NCBI GenBank assembly: GCA_903920455.1
Contig: CAIXLY010000003.1
Span: 1 to 64,000 of the forward strand
Origin: an uncultured bacterium
GTDB taxonomy: Bacteria; Bacteroidota; Bacteroidia; Chitinophagales; Chitinophagaceae
Direction of reading: 5' to 3'
DNA length: 64,000 bases
Both the position numbers and the translations under genes were made by a program. Shown here in pieces: positions 25,590 to 34,698 of the stretch; the stretch's first letter is position 1; each line of letters begins with the position of its first letter. The notes under the pieces were generated by a model, which worked only from the letters and a program-made list of their open reading frames with translations, searched no databases and was not told the DNA's origin.

Positions 25590-26636
25590 ATGCTCGACAC
25601 AAAAAACACCTCCCCCGGTAATATTGCCCTAATACTTTCTCTCATTGTGTCCTTATTTGCAGGGGTGCTAATTTCTCTTGGAGTGAAAGAAATTTTCTTC
25701 ACCCTGGTTTCCCTATTGGCAATTTTTATTCTCAGCTTTTTTCTTTCCAGATTCTTGATTGAAAAATTCATCCACCGAAAAATTAAGCTAATTTATAAGT
25801 TCATTCACCAAACCAAAGCATCAAAGCGTGAGGAATTTTTTAAGAGGTCGGTACTCCCACAGCAAAATCTTGAAGAGGTTGGAGAAGATGTCTTGCTCTG
25901 GGCCGATCAGCGAAAAGCAGAAATGGAGATGCTCGAAAAAAATGAAGCATTTAGAAAAGAGTTTCTTCAAAATCTAGCACATGAATTCAAAACGCCAGTG
26001 TTTGCCATCCAGGGATACCTGGAGACACTCATTGAAGGAGCTTCAGAAAGTCCAGAAATCAGAACAAAGTTTCTTGTAAACGCACATAAGAATACAGAAC
26101 GACTCATTAATTTGATTTCAGACCTAGACGAGATTACCAGCCTGGAAAGCGGAAAGCAAGAGATGCATTATACAAATTTTGTCATTCAAGACCTCATTCA
26201 CGAGGTGTTTGAATCACTTGCGATTAAGGCGGATAGAAAAACAATCAAGTGTCAGATCAAAAAAGGGTGTGAACAATCCATAGCAGTGCATGCAGACAAA
26301 GAAAAAATAAGACAGGTATTGATCAACTTGGTGGACAATGCGATAAAGTATGGCAATACCGAAGGCTTAATTGAAGCGAGCATTTACAGAACAGATGACA
26401 AAAAAGTACTTGTAGAAATAAGTGATGATGGTATTGGTATTGCTGAAGAACATCTCTCAAGAATATTCGAACGTTTCTACAGGACTGATTATGGCAGAAG
26501 CAGGAATATTGGAGGCACTGGATTGGGGCTCGCTATATGCAAACACATTATCGAGGCCCACGGGGAAATTATCCATGTAAGAAGTAAAGTTGGTGTTGGC
26601 ACTACATTCGGATTTAGCCTGGATGCGAGAGATTAA
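25590..26636 (+). CDS. PhoR-like sensor histidine kinase
   Basis: The 348-residue kinase has two N-terminal membrane helices (about residues 8-28 and 33-53) with almost no periplasmic loop, a short linker, a HisKA domain with His131 in NLAHEFKTP, and a HATPase domain with LVDNAIKYG, VEISDDGIGI, RIFERFYRTD and GGTGLGLAICKHI. The tiny external loop suggests it senses through a partner, as PhoR does with the Pst transporter, not by a large sensor domain. A perfect terminator hairpin follows. Confidence 0.93.
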   Translation: MLDTKNTSPGNIALILSLIVSLFAGVLISLGVKEIFFTLVSLLAIFILSFFLSRFLIEKFIHRKIKLIYKFIHQTKASKREEFFKRSVLPQQNLEEVGEDVLLWADQRKAEMEMLEKNEAFRKEFLQNLAHEFKTPVFAIQGYLETLIEGASESPEIRTKFLVNAHKNTERLINLISDLDEITSLESGKQEMHYTNFVIQDLIHEVFESLAIKADRKTIKCQIKKGCEQSIAVHADKEKIRQVLINLVDNAIKYGNTEGLIEASIYRTDDKKVLVEISDDGIGIAEEHLSRIFERFYRTDYGRSRNIGGTGLGLAICKHIIEAHGEIIHVRSKVGVGTTFGFSLDARD

Positions 26637-26663
26637 AGATGCGAGAAATTAATAATACATACA

Positions 26664-26702
26664 AACGCGCCGTTCCCAACTGGGAACGGCGCGTTACTTT
26701 TT
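26664..26702. terminator. Terminator behind the two-component pair
   Basis: A perfect 14-bp stem (26664-26677 with 26682-26695, arm AACGCGCCGTTCCC) is followed by ACTTTTT on the plus strand. It separates the convergent kinase gene and the lipoprotein gene and may stop both transcripts. Confidence 0.92.
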
Positions 26703-26721
26703 GCCCTTTTATTAGACCGTA

Positions 26722-28116
26722 TTAGTAGGCAGTATTTTGTGGATCCCAGTTTGTCCATCCTAGTGTCCAATCCGTGGTTCCCATTGCTCCTCTGAAGGTT
26801 AATGCGTTATTACCAGATGTTTTTATGAAATAAGAATTCATTCCAGTAAAGCTGGCACCAGTTAGTGCTGGGGATCCTTCCAAAGGCAAGAAGTTAGGAG
26901 CAGTTGAATAAAAAGGTGATGTCAATAGTGCTGCAGAAGCAGTTGCCAATGTTGTGCAACCTTGAGCTTCCGCCTTGTCCTGTATTTGCTGATTCGTAGC
27001 AATTGCCACATTTCCTGATTTGTAAGGAGAAGCAATGGCATGGACAATATTGTTTTTAAATTCTGAAGTACTGTCTACAAAGTAAGACCTGATCGAATTA
27101 TCAGACTCCAAAGACAAACCAGCCTTCTGCCATCCGATCATAACAGAATTGCGAAGAAGAAACTTAGTAGACCTTCTAAAGCGATTTCCGAAATTATGGT
27201 TTGCAGCAGTACCACTTGCATCATTAGGACCAACAAAAGTAAAGTTGCTAAGTTGCGGCTTTGTGAAAGGCTCTGTTGCGGTTCCTGACCCGTCGTTGTC
27301 ACACTCAATTCCATTTCCAGCATCTCCACCGTCTACAAAATCAGGCTTACGACAAGCAATAGCGTATTGAATCTTTCCAGAATATCCAAAATCAAAATCA
27401 AAATCATCATCAGCAGTTGAGAATGCAATCAGATTTTTACAATTTACTGTACCACCAAAAAATTCATATGCATCATCATTACCAAAAGATACCTGGACAT
27501 TTTCAATGATTGTTCCAGAACCTACACCACCAAGGGTTAACCCATTGATTTCGGATCCAGGTTCAGCTGCAATACCTGCAAATTCAATTCTTACAAAGCG
27601 AAGAATTCCACTTTCGTCATTTGGATCTGTACCACCATATTTTCTACCGACACCCCCCTCAACGGTTGGTGCTGGATCTTGCGGCCTATTTGTAGGCGCC
27701 TTACCTAATATGATAATACCACCCCAATCACCAGGTGTTCTGAGTCCGATTGACTTACCACTGGTAAATACTATTGGATTATCAGCACGGCCATCTGCAA
27801 TCAGTTTTGCACCACGTTCAACGATTAATGCACCTTTCTCAGTGATATCACTAAGGATTACACTACCAGGAGCAATGGTGAGGGTATTGCCATCTGTTAG
27901 ATAGACATATCCCTTAAGGGTGTACTTCCCTTTAGGCAAATAATAACTTTTGTTCATAATACCTTGGATAATACCACCATTGGAAGCTGGATCTTGAGGG
28001 TCTGTAGCACCTGTCCCACCATTGGTGTTATTGATAGTCTCTTCAAAATTAACTTTAAGACAAGAGCTGGCGGATATCATTAGAAGTGCCAATGCCCCAA
28101 AAAGGATCTTTTTCAT
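26722..28116 (-). CDS. Surface lipoprotein, predicted right-handed beta-helix, partner of the TonB-dependent receptor
   Basis: The 464-residue product begins with a lipoprotein signal (ISASSC, Cys19). The body carries repeated strand-turn patterns (NTLTIAPGSVI, GALIVERGAKLIADG, PIVFTSG, GDWGGIIILG, GSGTIIENVQVSFGNDDAYE) as in parallel beta-helix proteins. A very acidic loop (DDDFDFDFGY) might bind metal. It lies 20 bases after the TonB-dependent receptor gene and is almost surely cotranscribed with it. It is not SusD-like: I see no tetratricopeptide-like helices. Its ligand is unknown; the nearby Pho-like regulators make a phosphorus compound a reasonable guess. Confidence 0.75.
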   Translation of the reverse strand: MKKILFGALALLMISASSCLKVNFEETINNTNGGTGATDPQDPASNGGIIQGIMNKSYYLPKGKYTLKGYVYLTDGNTLTIAPGSVILSDITEKGALIVERGAKLIADGRADNPIVFTSGKSIGLRTPGDWGGIIILGKAPTNRPQDPAPTVEGGVGRKYGGTDPNDESGILRFVRIEFAGIAAEPGSEINGLTLGGVGSGTIIENVQVSFGNDDAYEFFGGTVNCKNLIAFSTADDDFDFDFGYSGKIQYAIACRKPDFVDGGDAGNGIECDNDGSGTATEPFTKPQLSNFTFVGPNDASGTAANHNFGNRFRRSTKFLLRNSVMIGWQKAGLSLESDNSIRSYFVDSTSEFKNNIVHAIASPYKSGNVAIATNQQIQDKAEAQGCTTLATASAALLTSPFYSTAPNFLPLEGSPALTGASFTGMNSYFIKTSGNNALTFRGAMGTTDWTLGWTNWDPQNTAY

Positions 28117-28136
28117 AATTGATTTTTTACCTTGTT

Positions 28137-30959
28137 TTATTTTTTCTTGTTGTTCTTACTAATATTAAAATCATAAGTGAATCCTATAGTTACCGTTGAA
28201 CCCGGAGTGTAGCTGTTGAACATTCTGTCAACACCTGCACTGTATGCTGTTGCCTCATCCTTGTTTTCATAAAAGAAAAAAGCGTTGTTCAAAATGTCAG
28301 CAACATTCAATTTGATTTCAGCCCTATCTCCGATAAATCTTTTAGAAAGCTGGAAATCCAACTGGTTGCGTGGTCGCTCATACACACTTGGGAACTCTTC
28401 GTTTCCTACAAGAGCAAGGCGTTCGCCAATTTTATTATAAAGTATGGATGCATTCAGCTTATCAGAAGTGAATTGAATACCTGCATTGATGAGGTAAGGT
28501 GATTGCCCCTGAAGCGGTCTGTTCGCACGAATTGCTTTGTTATTTCCACTTAAGTCGTTAAACACCACTTCAGATTTCAAGTACGTGTAGTTTCCAAAAA
28601 AACTGAAGTTTTTAAGCACAGGTGAAATGAAGTCGAATCCCTTTCGAACCTCTATTTCAAGACCAATCGTGTTGGCACTGATTGCATTTTGATAAAAATA
28701 ACGTCGGCTATCTGCATTGCTTCCTGGATCAAGTCTGAATTCAATTGGATCAGTAAAAGACTTATAAAATGCACCTATAGATATGGATTCGCCAGCTCTA
28801 GGATAAAGCTCATAACGAAGATCATAATTCAAAACGGATGTCCTTCTCAATGCCGTATCCCCCTTAACTCCATAATTCATTTCATAATCGTAAAAAGCAA
28901 ATTCAGCAATCTCTCTAAATTCTGGACGCGCCACTGTTCTGCTTGCTGCCATTCTTAAGGTTTGCTTATCCCCAACATTAATTGAAAGATTGACGGAAGG
29001 AAGCAAATCTAATTTTTCAGTGAGCCTTATACTCCGATTACCCGTTTGATCTTTAGAGGTCAGCAATTGCTGAAAATTCTCAGCCCTAAGTCCCCATATC
29101 ATTCTAAATGGACCAAATTTATTGTCTAACATTCCATATCCAGCATTGAGCACAGATATACCAAAGTATTTATCTTGATTGTTGGTGAATTCATCCAATA
29201 TATATCCAGCTTGTCCCATATTATCTGCATTAAACGCAGTAGAGACTGGCTTGTGCGAATTCTCGAATACGAAAGAATTCAGGTTTGTAACGTTGTATCT
29301 AAAGATTCGGCTACTGAAATCACGAACACGGACAAGCGATGAGCCTCCGAATTTTAACGTTTGCTTATCCTTACCCCCCCAATTCATTGGAACGATAAAT
29401 TGTCCTCCAGCACCAGCACTGTAATCCTTAAGATCACTAAAAAATCTCCTTGTATCATCTGGGTCAATTTCATAAGGATCAGTAGTATTGATACTTCTAG
29501 CGTACAAAGCACTTCTAAGGTCTGGCTGAGTTTTCCAATTGTATCCACCGTTACCGTTCCACTTGAATTTTATGCCCCTGCTACCCAACTGATGCTCTCC
29601 TTCAATTTGTGTACTATACAAACTTCTTTGATTGAGATAAGAGGATTGAAAAAGTATATCATTCTGACGATTGGTATTGTATCCTGTTCTTGTGTAGTAG
29701 TTGTCTTCGTAAAGTTGGTTGAACAGATTTTTGAAAGAGATTTTATGCTTTCCCTTTACCCATGAAAGATTTACAATACCTCCAAGATTTGCTTGGTATC
29801 TGTTTTGGTTGTCATTATACTCAAATACTGGAGATCCATCGGCTTCGTAAAAAGATCTCTTCACGTTATACACCAGCATCGAGTTTCGATAGTTTAACGA
29901 AACCAATGTTCCCAAATTTCCACCTTTCCTCAACTTATGACTTTGTGCATAGGTAAGGTTGAAAGTTTTAATTGGCTGTGCTATAGTATTTATCGGAGCA
30001 TAAACGTCGCCGCGAAATGATTTGGTATGCTCAATCTGCTTATTCAATCCAGCAGCATCTTTGCCCAACACACGATACAATTGAGCAGTTGCAGGAAAGC
30101 TATCTGGCATACTTCTGGTGCCGTCATCAAAACCTAACCAGTCGAACGAATTCCTTTTGTTGCTTGTGAAAGCGTTAAAAGTTGACTGGCTATTATACCC
30201 CACGCCAAACCCTACCGATAAAATATTTTTTGTTGGAATATCACGGGTATTCACTTGTACAAGTCCGCCTGAAAACTCTCCAGTAAATTCAGGGGTAGCC
30301 GTTTTGTTTATAACCAGGTTATCAATCAATGCTGCAGGAAACATATCAAAGGCAAAAGCTTTTTTATCTGGTTCACTGCTTGGGAGGAGTGCGCTATTTA
30401 ACATGGCTGAATTGTAGCGATCAGATAATCCACGTACAATAACAAAACGATTGTCTTGAATGGAAGCTCCACTTACCCGCTTCAACACTTCACCGGTATT
30501 TTTATCGGGAGTTCTTCTAATAAAATCAGCTGCCAATCCACTTGAAACTGCTGAATTGGTTCTTTGAAAAGTAAGCAGTGCCGTGGTGCTCTCTTGGCGG
30601 CGTGTTGAGCGGATTACAATTGCCTCGCTGTTTGTGACTTTTGGTGCAAGAACAATGGTAATAATTTCGTCAGACCCAACACCTGGCTCTATGCCTGAAA
30701 CCGCTTTTGTGTTGAATCCTAAACTTGATACTGTAAAGGTATATGTCTTTCCCTTCTCTAATAAAACAGTAAACTCACCCGCTACATTCGCAATTAATGT
30801 TTTGTTTATTTCTTCAACCAAGATACTTGCCCCAGGTATTGACTCATTGCTCGTATTGACAACCTTACCAGCAATATTTATTGATTGGGCTGAAGCCTGA
30901 GCAACTAAAAGGAACAGTGAAATAAAAAGTACTGTTAAACTAGATAGAATCGTCTTCAT
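28137..30959 (-). CDS. TonB-dependent outer-membrane receptor
   Basis: The 940-residue receptor has a signal peptide ending in AQAS, an N-terminal carboxypeptidase-regulatory-like beta domain (IAGKVVNTSNESIPGASILV), a plug domain (RRTPDKNTGEVLKRVSGAS, FVIVRGLSDRYNSAMLN) and a C-terminal beta barrel with the last strand TVTIGFTYDFNI. Such receptors import large or scarce ligands using TonB energy. The gene is first in a two-gene unit with the beta-helix lipoprotein. Upstream lies a 148-base region with TTAA motifs in an 11-bp register, compatible with control by the PhoB-like regulator a few kilobases away. Confidence 0.93.
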   Translation of the reverse strand: MKTILSSLTVLFISLFLLVAQASAQSINIAGKVVNTSNESIPGASILVEEINKTLIANVAGEFTVLLEKGKTYTFTVSSLGFNTKAVSGIEPGVGSDEIITIVLAPKVTNSEAIVIRSTRRQESTTALLTFQRTNSAVSSGLAADFIRRTPDKNTGEVLKRVSGASIQDNRFVIVRGLSDRYNSAMLNSALLPSSEPDKKAFAFDMFPAALIDNLVINKTATPEFTGEFSGGLVQVNTRDIPTKNILSVGFGVGYNSQSTFNAFTSNKRNSFDWLGFDDGTRSMPDSFPATAQLYRVLGKDAAGLNKQIEHTKSFRGDVYAPINTIAQPIKTFNLTYAQSHKLRKGGNLGTLVSLNYRNSMLVYNVKRSFYEADGSPVFEYNDNQNRYQANLGGIVNLSWVKGKHKISFKNLFNQLYEDNYYTRTGYNTNRQNDILFQSSYLNQRSLYSTQIEGEHQLGSRGIKFKWNGNGGYNWKTQPDLRSALYARSINTTDPYEIDPDDTRRFFSDLKDYSAGAGGQFIVPMNWGGKDKQTLKFGGSSLVRVRDFSSRIFRYNVTNLNSFVFENSHKPVSTAFNADNMGQAGYILDEFTNNQDKYFGISVLNAGYGMLDNKFGPFRMIWGLRAENFQQLLTSKDQTGNRSIRLTEKLDLLPSVNLSINVGDKQTLRMAASRTVARPEFREIAEFAFYDYEMNYGVKGDTALRRTSVLNYDLRYELYPRAGESISIGAFYKSFTDPIEFRLDPGSNADSRRYFYQNAISANTIGLEIEVRKGFDFISPVLKNFSFFGNYTYLKSEVVFNDLSGNNKAIRANRPLQGQSPYLINAGIQFTSDKLNASILYNKIGERLALVGNEEFPSVYERPRNQLDFQLSKRFIGDRAEIKLNVADILNNAFFFYENKDEATAYSAGVDRMFNSYTPGSTVTIGFTYDFNISKNNKKK

Positions 30960-30978
30960 CGTGCCATTTATTATTACA

Positions 30979-30986
30979 CAAAGGAC
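30979..30986 (-). promoter_or_regulatory. Possible -7 element of the TonB-dependent receptor gene
   Basis: The minus strand reads GTCCTTTG, which keeps TTTG but departs from TAnnTTTG at the first two bases, 19 bases upstream of the ATG. A weak core promoter next to an operator array would fit activator-dependent transcription. Confidence 0.35.
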
Positions 30987-30997
30987 GCATCCGTAGG

Positions 30998-31057
30998 TTA
31001 ACGCACTGTTTGGTCTATATTAACCAATTGTAAAGCTCATATTAAGCCAAAGTTAAC
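30998..31057. promoter_or_regulatory. Pho-box-like operator array, TTAA-type motifs in an 11-bp register
   Basis: TTAAC at 30998, TTAAC at 31020, TTAAG at 31042 and TTAAC at 31053 start exactly 22, 22 and 11 bases apart. Weaker copies sit in the register at 31009 (TTTGG) and 31031 (TAAAG). Direct repeats every 11 bp are how PhoB/PhoP-type regulators bind; the cyanobacterial (YTTAAYYW) and Bacillus (TTAACA) Pho boxes look alike. The array begins 12 bases upstream of the possible -7 element of the receptor gene and ends 23 bases upstream of the one before rmlA, so it could act on either gene. Confidence 0.5.
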
Positions 31058-31106
31058 AGTGGAAATCCTGTTAAAAATTGCATCTTTGTGACCATAAATA
31101 CACCAT

Positions 31107-31967
31107 ATGAAAGGCATCATCCTGGCCGGAGGCTCCGGAACTAGACTTTACCCAATCACCTACGCCATCAGTAAGCAGATTATGCCTGTCTATGACAAGC
31201 CCATGATTTATTATCCGATGTCTACCTTGATGCTTGCCGGCATCAAAGAAATCCTGATTATTTCTACCCCTCAAGATCTGCCTCAATTCCAAAAGCTTTT
31301 TGGCGATGGCAGCCATCTTGGACTTTCCCTCAGCTATGCTGAACAGCCACTCCCAAATGGCCTTGCACAAGCCTTTGTCATTGGTGAACAATTCATAGGA
31401 AACGATTCCTGTGCGCTGGTACTTGGCGACAATATTTTTTATGGTGCCGGGCTTGGAAAAATGCTAGAAATGAATGCCAATCCCGATGGTGGCATTGTCT
31501 ATGCCTATGAGGTAAGCGACCCTGAAAGATATGGTGTTGTTGAATTTGATAAAAACATGAAAGCCATTTCAATAGAAGAGAAGCCGGCTTCTCCGAAAAG
31601 CAAGTTCGCTGTTCCGGGTTTGTATTTTTATGATAATGACGTAATTGAAATTGCCAAAAACATCAAGCCATCTCCCCGCGGTGAATACGAAATAACAGAT
31701 GTCAACCTCGAATATTTGAGAAGAGGAAAATTGAGTGTATCAATACTGGACAGAGGAACGGCATGGCTAGATACCGGCACATTTGATTCGCTTATGCAGG
31801 CTTCGCAGTTTATACAAGTGATTGAACAAAGACAAGGAATCAAGATTGCCTGTATTGAAGAGATTGCTTGGAGACAAGGGTTTATCAGCACAGCGCAATT
31901 GGTCAAATTGGCTGAACCCTTGCTGAAGAGTGGGTATGGTACCTATATTATGGGATTAATCAATTAG
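31107..31967 (+). CDS. rmlA: Glucose-1-phosphate thymidylyltransferase
   Basis: RmlA (RfbA) joins glucose 1-phosphate to dTTP, the first step to dTDP-sugars such as dTDP-L-rhamnose used in surface polysaccharides. The 286-residue length is standard. Blocks seen: [60 protein letters not shown] and [14 protein letters not shown]. It is followed 20 bases later by galE. The other rml genes (rmlB, C, D) are not in this window. Confidence 0.96.
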   Translation: MKGIILAGGSGTRLYPITYAISKQIMPVYDKPMIYYPMSTLMLAGIKEILIISTPQDLPQFQKLFGDGSHLGLSLSYAEQPLPNGLAQAFVIGEQFIGNDSCALVLGDNIFYGAGLGKMLEMNANPDGGIVYAYEVSDPERYGVVEFDKNMKAISIEEKPASPKSKFAVPGLYFYDNDVIEIAKNIKPSPRGEYEITDVNLEYLRRGKLSVSILDRGTAWLDTGTFDSLMQASQFIQVIEQRQGIKIACIEEIAWRQGFISTAQLVKLAEPLLKSGYGTYIMGLIN

Positions 31968-31987
31968 TATCCAACAACTTACGACGA

Positions 31988-33046
31988 ATGAAAAAAGTAC
32001 TTGTCACAGGCGGATCAGGATATATCGGATCACATACCATAGTTGATCTGATCGAAAACGGGTATACGGTTATCTCTGCAGATAACAACTCTAGGTCTAC
32101 CCCAGGAATGTTGGAAGGAGTAGAAAAAATCACTGGAACAAAAGTAAAAAACTATAAAGTTGATCTCTGCAATTTTGATGAAACCAGGGCAATTTTTGAA
32201 GAAAATAATGATATTGCTGGAGTCATCCATTTTGCTGCATACAAAGCAGTTGGCGAGTCGGTAGAAAAACCACTCTTGTATTTTCATAACAACATGAATT
32301 CACTCATCAATGTAATGCGTTGTATTGATGAATTTAGTGTGCCCAACTTTGTTTTTTCGTCTTCCTGCACAGTATATGGAAATCCAGATAAGATACCTGT
32401 CACCGAGGAAACTCCAAGAAAAAATGCAGAGTCGCCTTACGGCCTTACCAAGCAAATGGGTGAGCAAATGATTGAAGCATTTGCAGCTGCAAAAAAAGAC
32501 ACCAACTCAATTCTTCTTAGATATTTCAATCCAGCTGGAGCACATCCATCAGCCTTGATTGGTGAACTTCCAATTGACAGGCCACAGAACCTGGCTCCGG
32601 TCATTACACAAACAGCAATAGGAAAAATTCCAATGCTTACTGTTTTTGGCAATGACTATCCAACTAGAGATGGCTCTTGCATTCGCGACCTTATTCATGT
32701 ATGCGATCTTGCTCATGCTCATACGCTGGCATTAAATTTTCTGATTGAAAAAAAGAACAAGACGAATTGTGAAGTATTCAATCTGGGTTCAGGAGATGGC
32801 ATCACAGTACTAGAATCAATACGGGCATTTGAAGAAAGCACAGGGATTAAACTCAACTATACCATCGGACCTAGAAGAGCTGGTGATGTGGTTGCCATCT
32901 ACGCCAACAATGATAAAGCCCAAAAAGAACTTGGATGGAAACCAAGGTTTGGATTGGGCGAGATCATGACAACTGCGTGGAAATGGGAGCAATACATCGA
33001 AAAATTACCACAACACCTGGATCTTAGCCCACACCTCCTCAACTAA
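31988..33046 (+). CDS. galE: UDP-glucose 4-epimerase
   Basis: GalE interconverts UDP-glucose and UDP-galactose with tightly bound NAD. The 352 residues contain the Rossmann motif VTGGSGYIGSHT, the catalytic Ser/Tyr/Lys set in FSSSCTVYG and SPYGLTKQMGEQM, LLRYFNPAGAHPS, RDGSCIRDLIHVCDLAHAH and NLGSGDGITVLES. The gene forms a likely operon with rmlA for nucleotide-sugar supply. No Leloir genes (galK, galT) are adjacent. Confidence 0.95.
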   Translation: MKKVLVTGGSGYIGSHTIVDLIENGYTVISADNNSRSTPGMLEGVEKITGTKVKNYKVDLCNFDETRAIFEENNDIAGVIHFAAYKAVGESVEKPLLYFHNNMNSLINVMRCIDEFSVPNFVFSSSCTVYGNPDKIPVTEETPRKNAESPYGLTKQMGEQMIEAFAAAKKDTNSILLRYFNPAGAHPSALIGELPIDRPQNLAPVITQTAIGKIPMLTVFGNDYPTRDGSCIRDLIHVCDLAHAHTLALNFLIEKKNKTNCEVFNLGSGDGITVLESIRAFEESTGIKLNYTIGPRRAGDVVAIYANNDKAQKELGWKPRFGLGEIMTTAWKWEQYIEKLPQHLDLSPHLLN

Positions 33047-33118
33047 TCTGCAAATTTTAACCTCCCTAGCGCTGAAATAACGACTGATTAATGTTATTTT
33101 GCGCCAAAGAATATCAAT

Positions 33119-34078
33119 ATGCTCGATGCGATTCAGGTAAGCGGACAAAAAGACACAAGAAGCGGTTTTGGAGATGGAATCTTTGAGCTGGGACAAAAAA
33201 ATCCAAATGTGGTTGCACTAACCGCAGACCTTGCAGGATCATTAAAACTCAATGCCTTTATAAAAGCATTTCCCGAGCGCTTCATTCAATGTGGAATTGC
33301 AGAGGCAAATATGATTGGTATAGCCGCAGGTTTAACAATTGGCGGGAAAATACCATTCACCACCACGTTTGCCAACTTCTCAACCGGACGGGTATACGAC
33401 CAGATTAGGCAATCCGTTGCCTACTCAGGTAAAAATGTAAAAATTTGTGCTTCACATGCTGGACTTACTCTTGGAGAAGATGGTGCAACCCACCAAATCC
33501 TTGAGGATATTGGCTTGATGAAAATGCTCCCTGGTATGACAGTGATTGTACCTTGTGATTATAACCAGACAAAGGCTGCAACGATTGCCATAGCTGAATA
33601 TGAAGGCCCTGTCTACCTGCGTTTTGGTAGACCCGTTTGGCCAATATTCACCAACCCAGATGAACCGTTTATAGTTGGTAAAGCTCAACAACTTGCTGAG
33701 GGTTCAGACGTAAGCATTTTTGCATGCGGACATATGGTTTGGAAATCTATTGAAGCAGCTAGAATACTTAAAGCAAAAGGAATTCACGCTGACGTGATTA
33801 ATATCCATACCATCAAACCGTTAGATACTGCAGCAATCATTGCGTCTATTAAGAAAACAGGCTGTGCAGTAACTGCAGAAGAGCATAATGTACTTGGAGG
33901 ATTGGGAGACAGCATTGCACAAACTGCTGCTAAATCATTCCCAATTCCGATTGAAATGATTGGTACACAAGATACTTTTGGTGAAAGTGGAACCCCAACA
34001 CAACTATTAACTAAATACGGCCTGGATACAGAATTTATTGTTGCTGCCGCAGAAAAGTCAATCTCAAGAAAAAAATGA
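33119..34078 (+). CDS. Transketolase, C-terminal subunit
   Basis: Many Bacteroidota split transketolase into two genes. This 319-residue product is the C-terminal half: the pyrimidine-binding domain with the catalytic Glu in CGIAEANMIGIAAGL, LTLGEDGATHQILEDIGLM, VPCDYNQTKAA and the C-terminal domain (HTIKPLDTAAI, AEEHNVLGGLGDSIA). The N-terminal, pyrophosphate-binding half is not next to it; galE lies upstream and a sigma factor downstream. It must find its partner from another locus. The enzyme would work in the pentose phosphate pathway with thiamine diphosphate. Confidence 0.93.
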   Translation: MLDAIQVSGQKDTRSGFGDGIFELGQKNPNVVALTADLAGSLKLNAFIKAFPERFIQCGIAEANMIGIAAGLTIGGKIPFTTTFANFSTGRVYDQIRQSVAYSGKNVKICASHAGLTLGEDGATHQILEDIGLMKMLPGMTVIVPCDYNQTKAATIAIAEYEGPVYLRFGRPVWPIFTNPDEPFIVGKAQQLAEGSDVSIFACGHMVWKSIEAARILKAKGIHADVINIHTIKPLDTAAIIASIKKTGCAVTAEEHNVLGGLGDSIAQTAAKSFPIPIEMIGTQDTFGESGTPTQLLTKYGLDTEFIVAAAEKSISRKK

Positions 34079-34116
34079 TTTGCCTGAAGAATGGATAATC
34101 GCTCACCCAAACCAAT

Positions 34117-34668
34117 ATGGCACAAGACATCGAAGACAATGAATGGGTTCGACGCTTCAAGGAAGATAAACAACGGGATCAGGTATTTACCTCTATTGTA
34201 AAAAAATATCAGGAACGAATCTATTGGCAAATAAGGCGGATGGTTGTCAGTCACCAAGACGCAGACGATGTGATGCAAAATGTTTTCATAAAAGCATGGA
34301 AGGGACTTGATAGTTTTAGGGAAGACGCCCAATTGTTCACTTGGCTATATCGAATAGCTGTAAATGAATCGCTAAGCTTCCTTGAAAAACAAAAAAGAAC
34401 TGCGTCTGTATCATTTGATGACGTGAGCGAATCCCTTGAAAATACATTACACAGTGAGAGTGGGTTTGATGAAAACAAGACCATATGGAAACTTCAGTTG
34501 GCCATCCAACAGCTTCCTGATAAGCAGAAACTCGTGTTCAACTTGAGGTACTTCGAAGAAATGCCTTACGAGGAGATTAGTCAGATTCTGGACACTTCTG
34601 TAGGGGCCTTGAAAGCAAGCTATCATTACGCAGTGAAGAAAATAGAAGAATATATTCTTCACCATTAA
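34117..34668 (+). CDS. ECF-type RNA polymerase sigma factor
   Basis: The 183 residues show sigma region 2 (YWQIRRMVVSHQDADDVMQNVFIKAWKG, in pieces YWQIRRMVVSHQDADDV and MQNVFIKAWKGL; then TWLYRIAVNESL) and region 4 (LPDKQKLVFNLRYFEEMPYEEI, helix-turn-helix ILDTSVGALKASYHYAVKKI). Regions 1.1 and 3 are missing, as in ECF factors. It heads a compact unit with a one-helix membrane protein and a Spy-like periplasmic protein, the usual layout of sigma, anti-sigma and envelope sensor. Confidence 0.93.
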   Translation: MAQDIEDNEWVRRFKEDKQRDQVFTSIVKKYQERIYWQIRRMVVSHQDADDVMQNVFIKAWKGLDSFREDAQLFTWLYRIAVNESLSFLEKQKRTASVSFDDVSESLENTLHSESGFDENKTIWKLQLAIQQLPDKQKLVFNLRYFEEMPYEEISQILDTSVGALKASYHYAVKKIEEYILHH

Positions 34669-34698
34669 ACTTCTGAGAAAAGCAGTAGTCTAACCACT

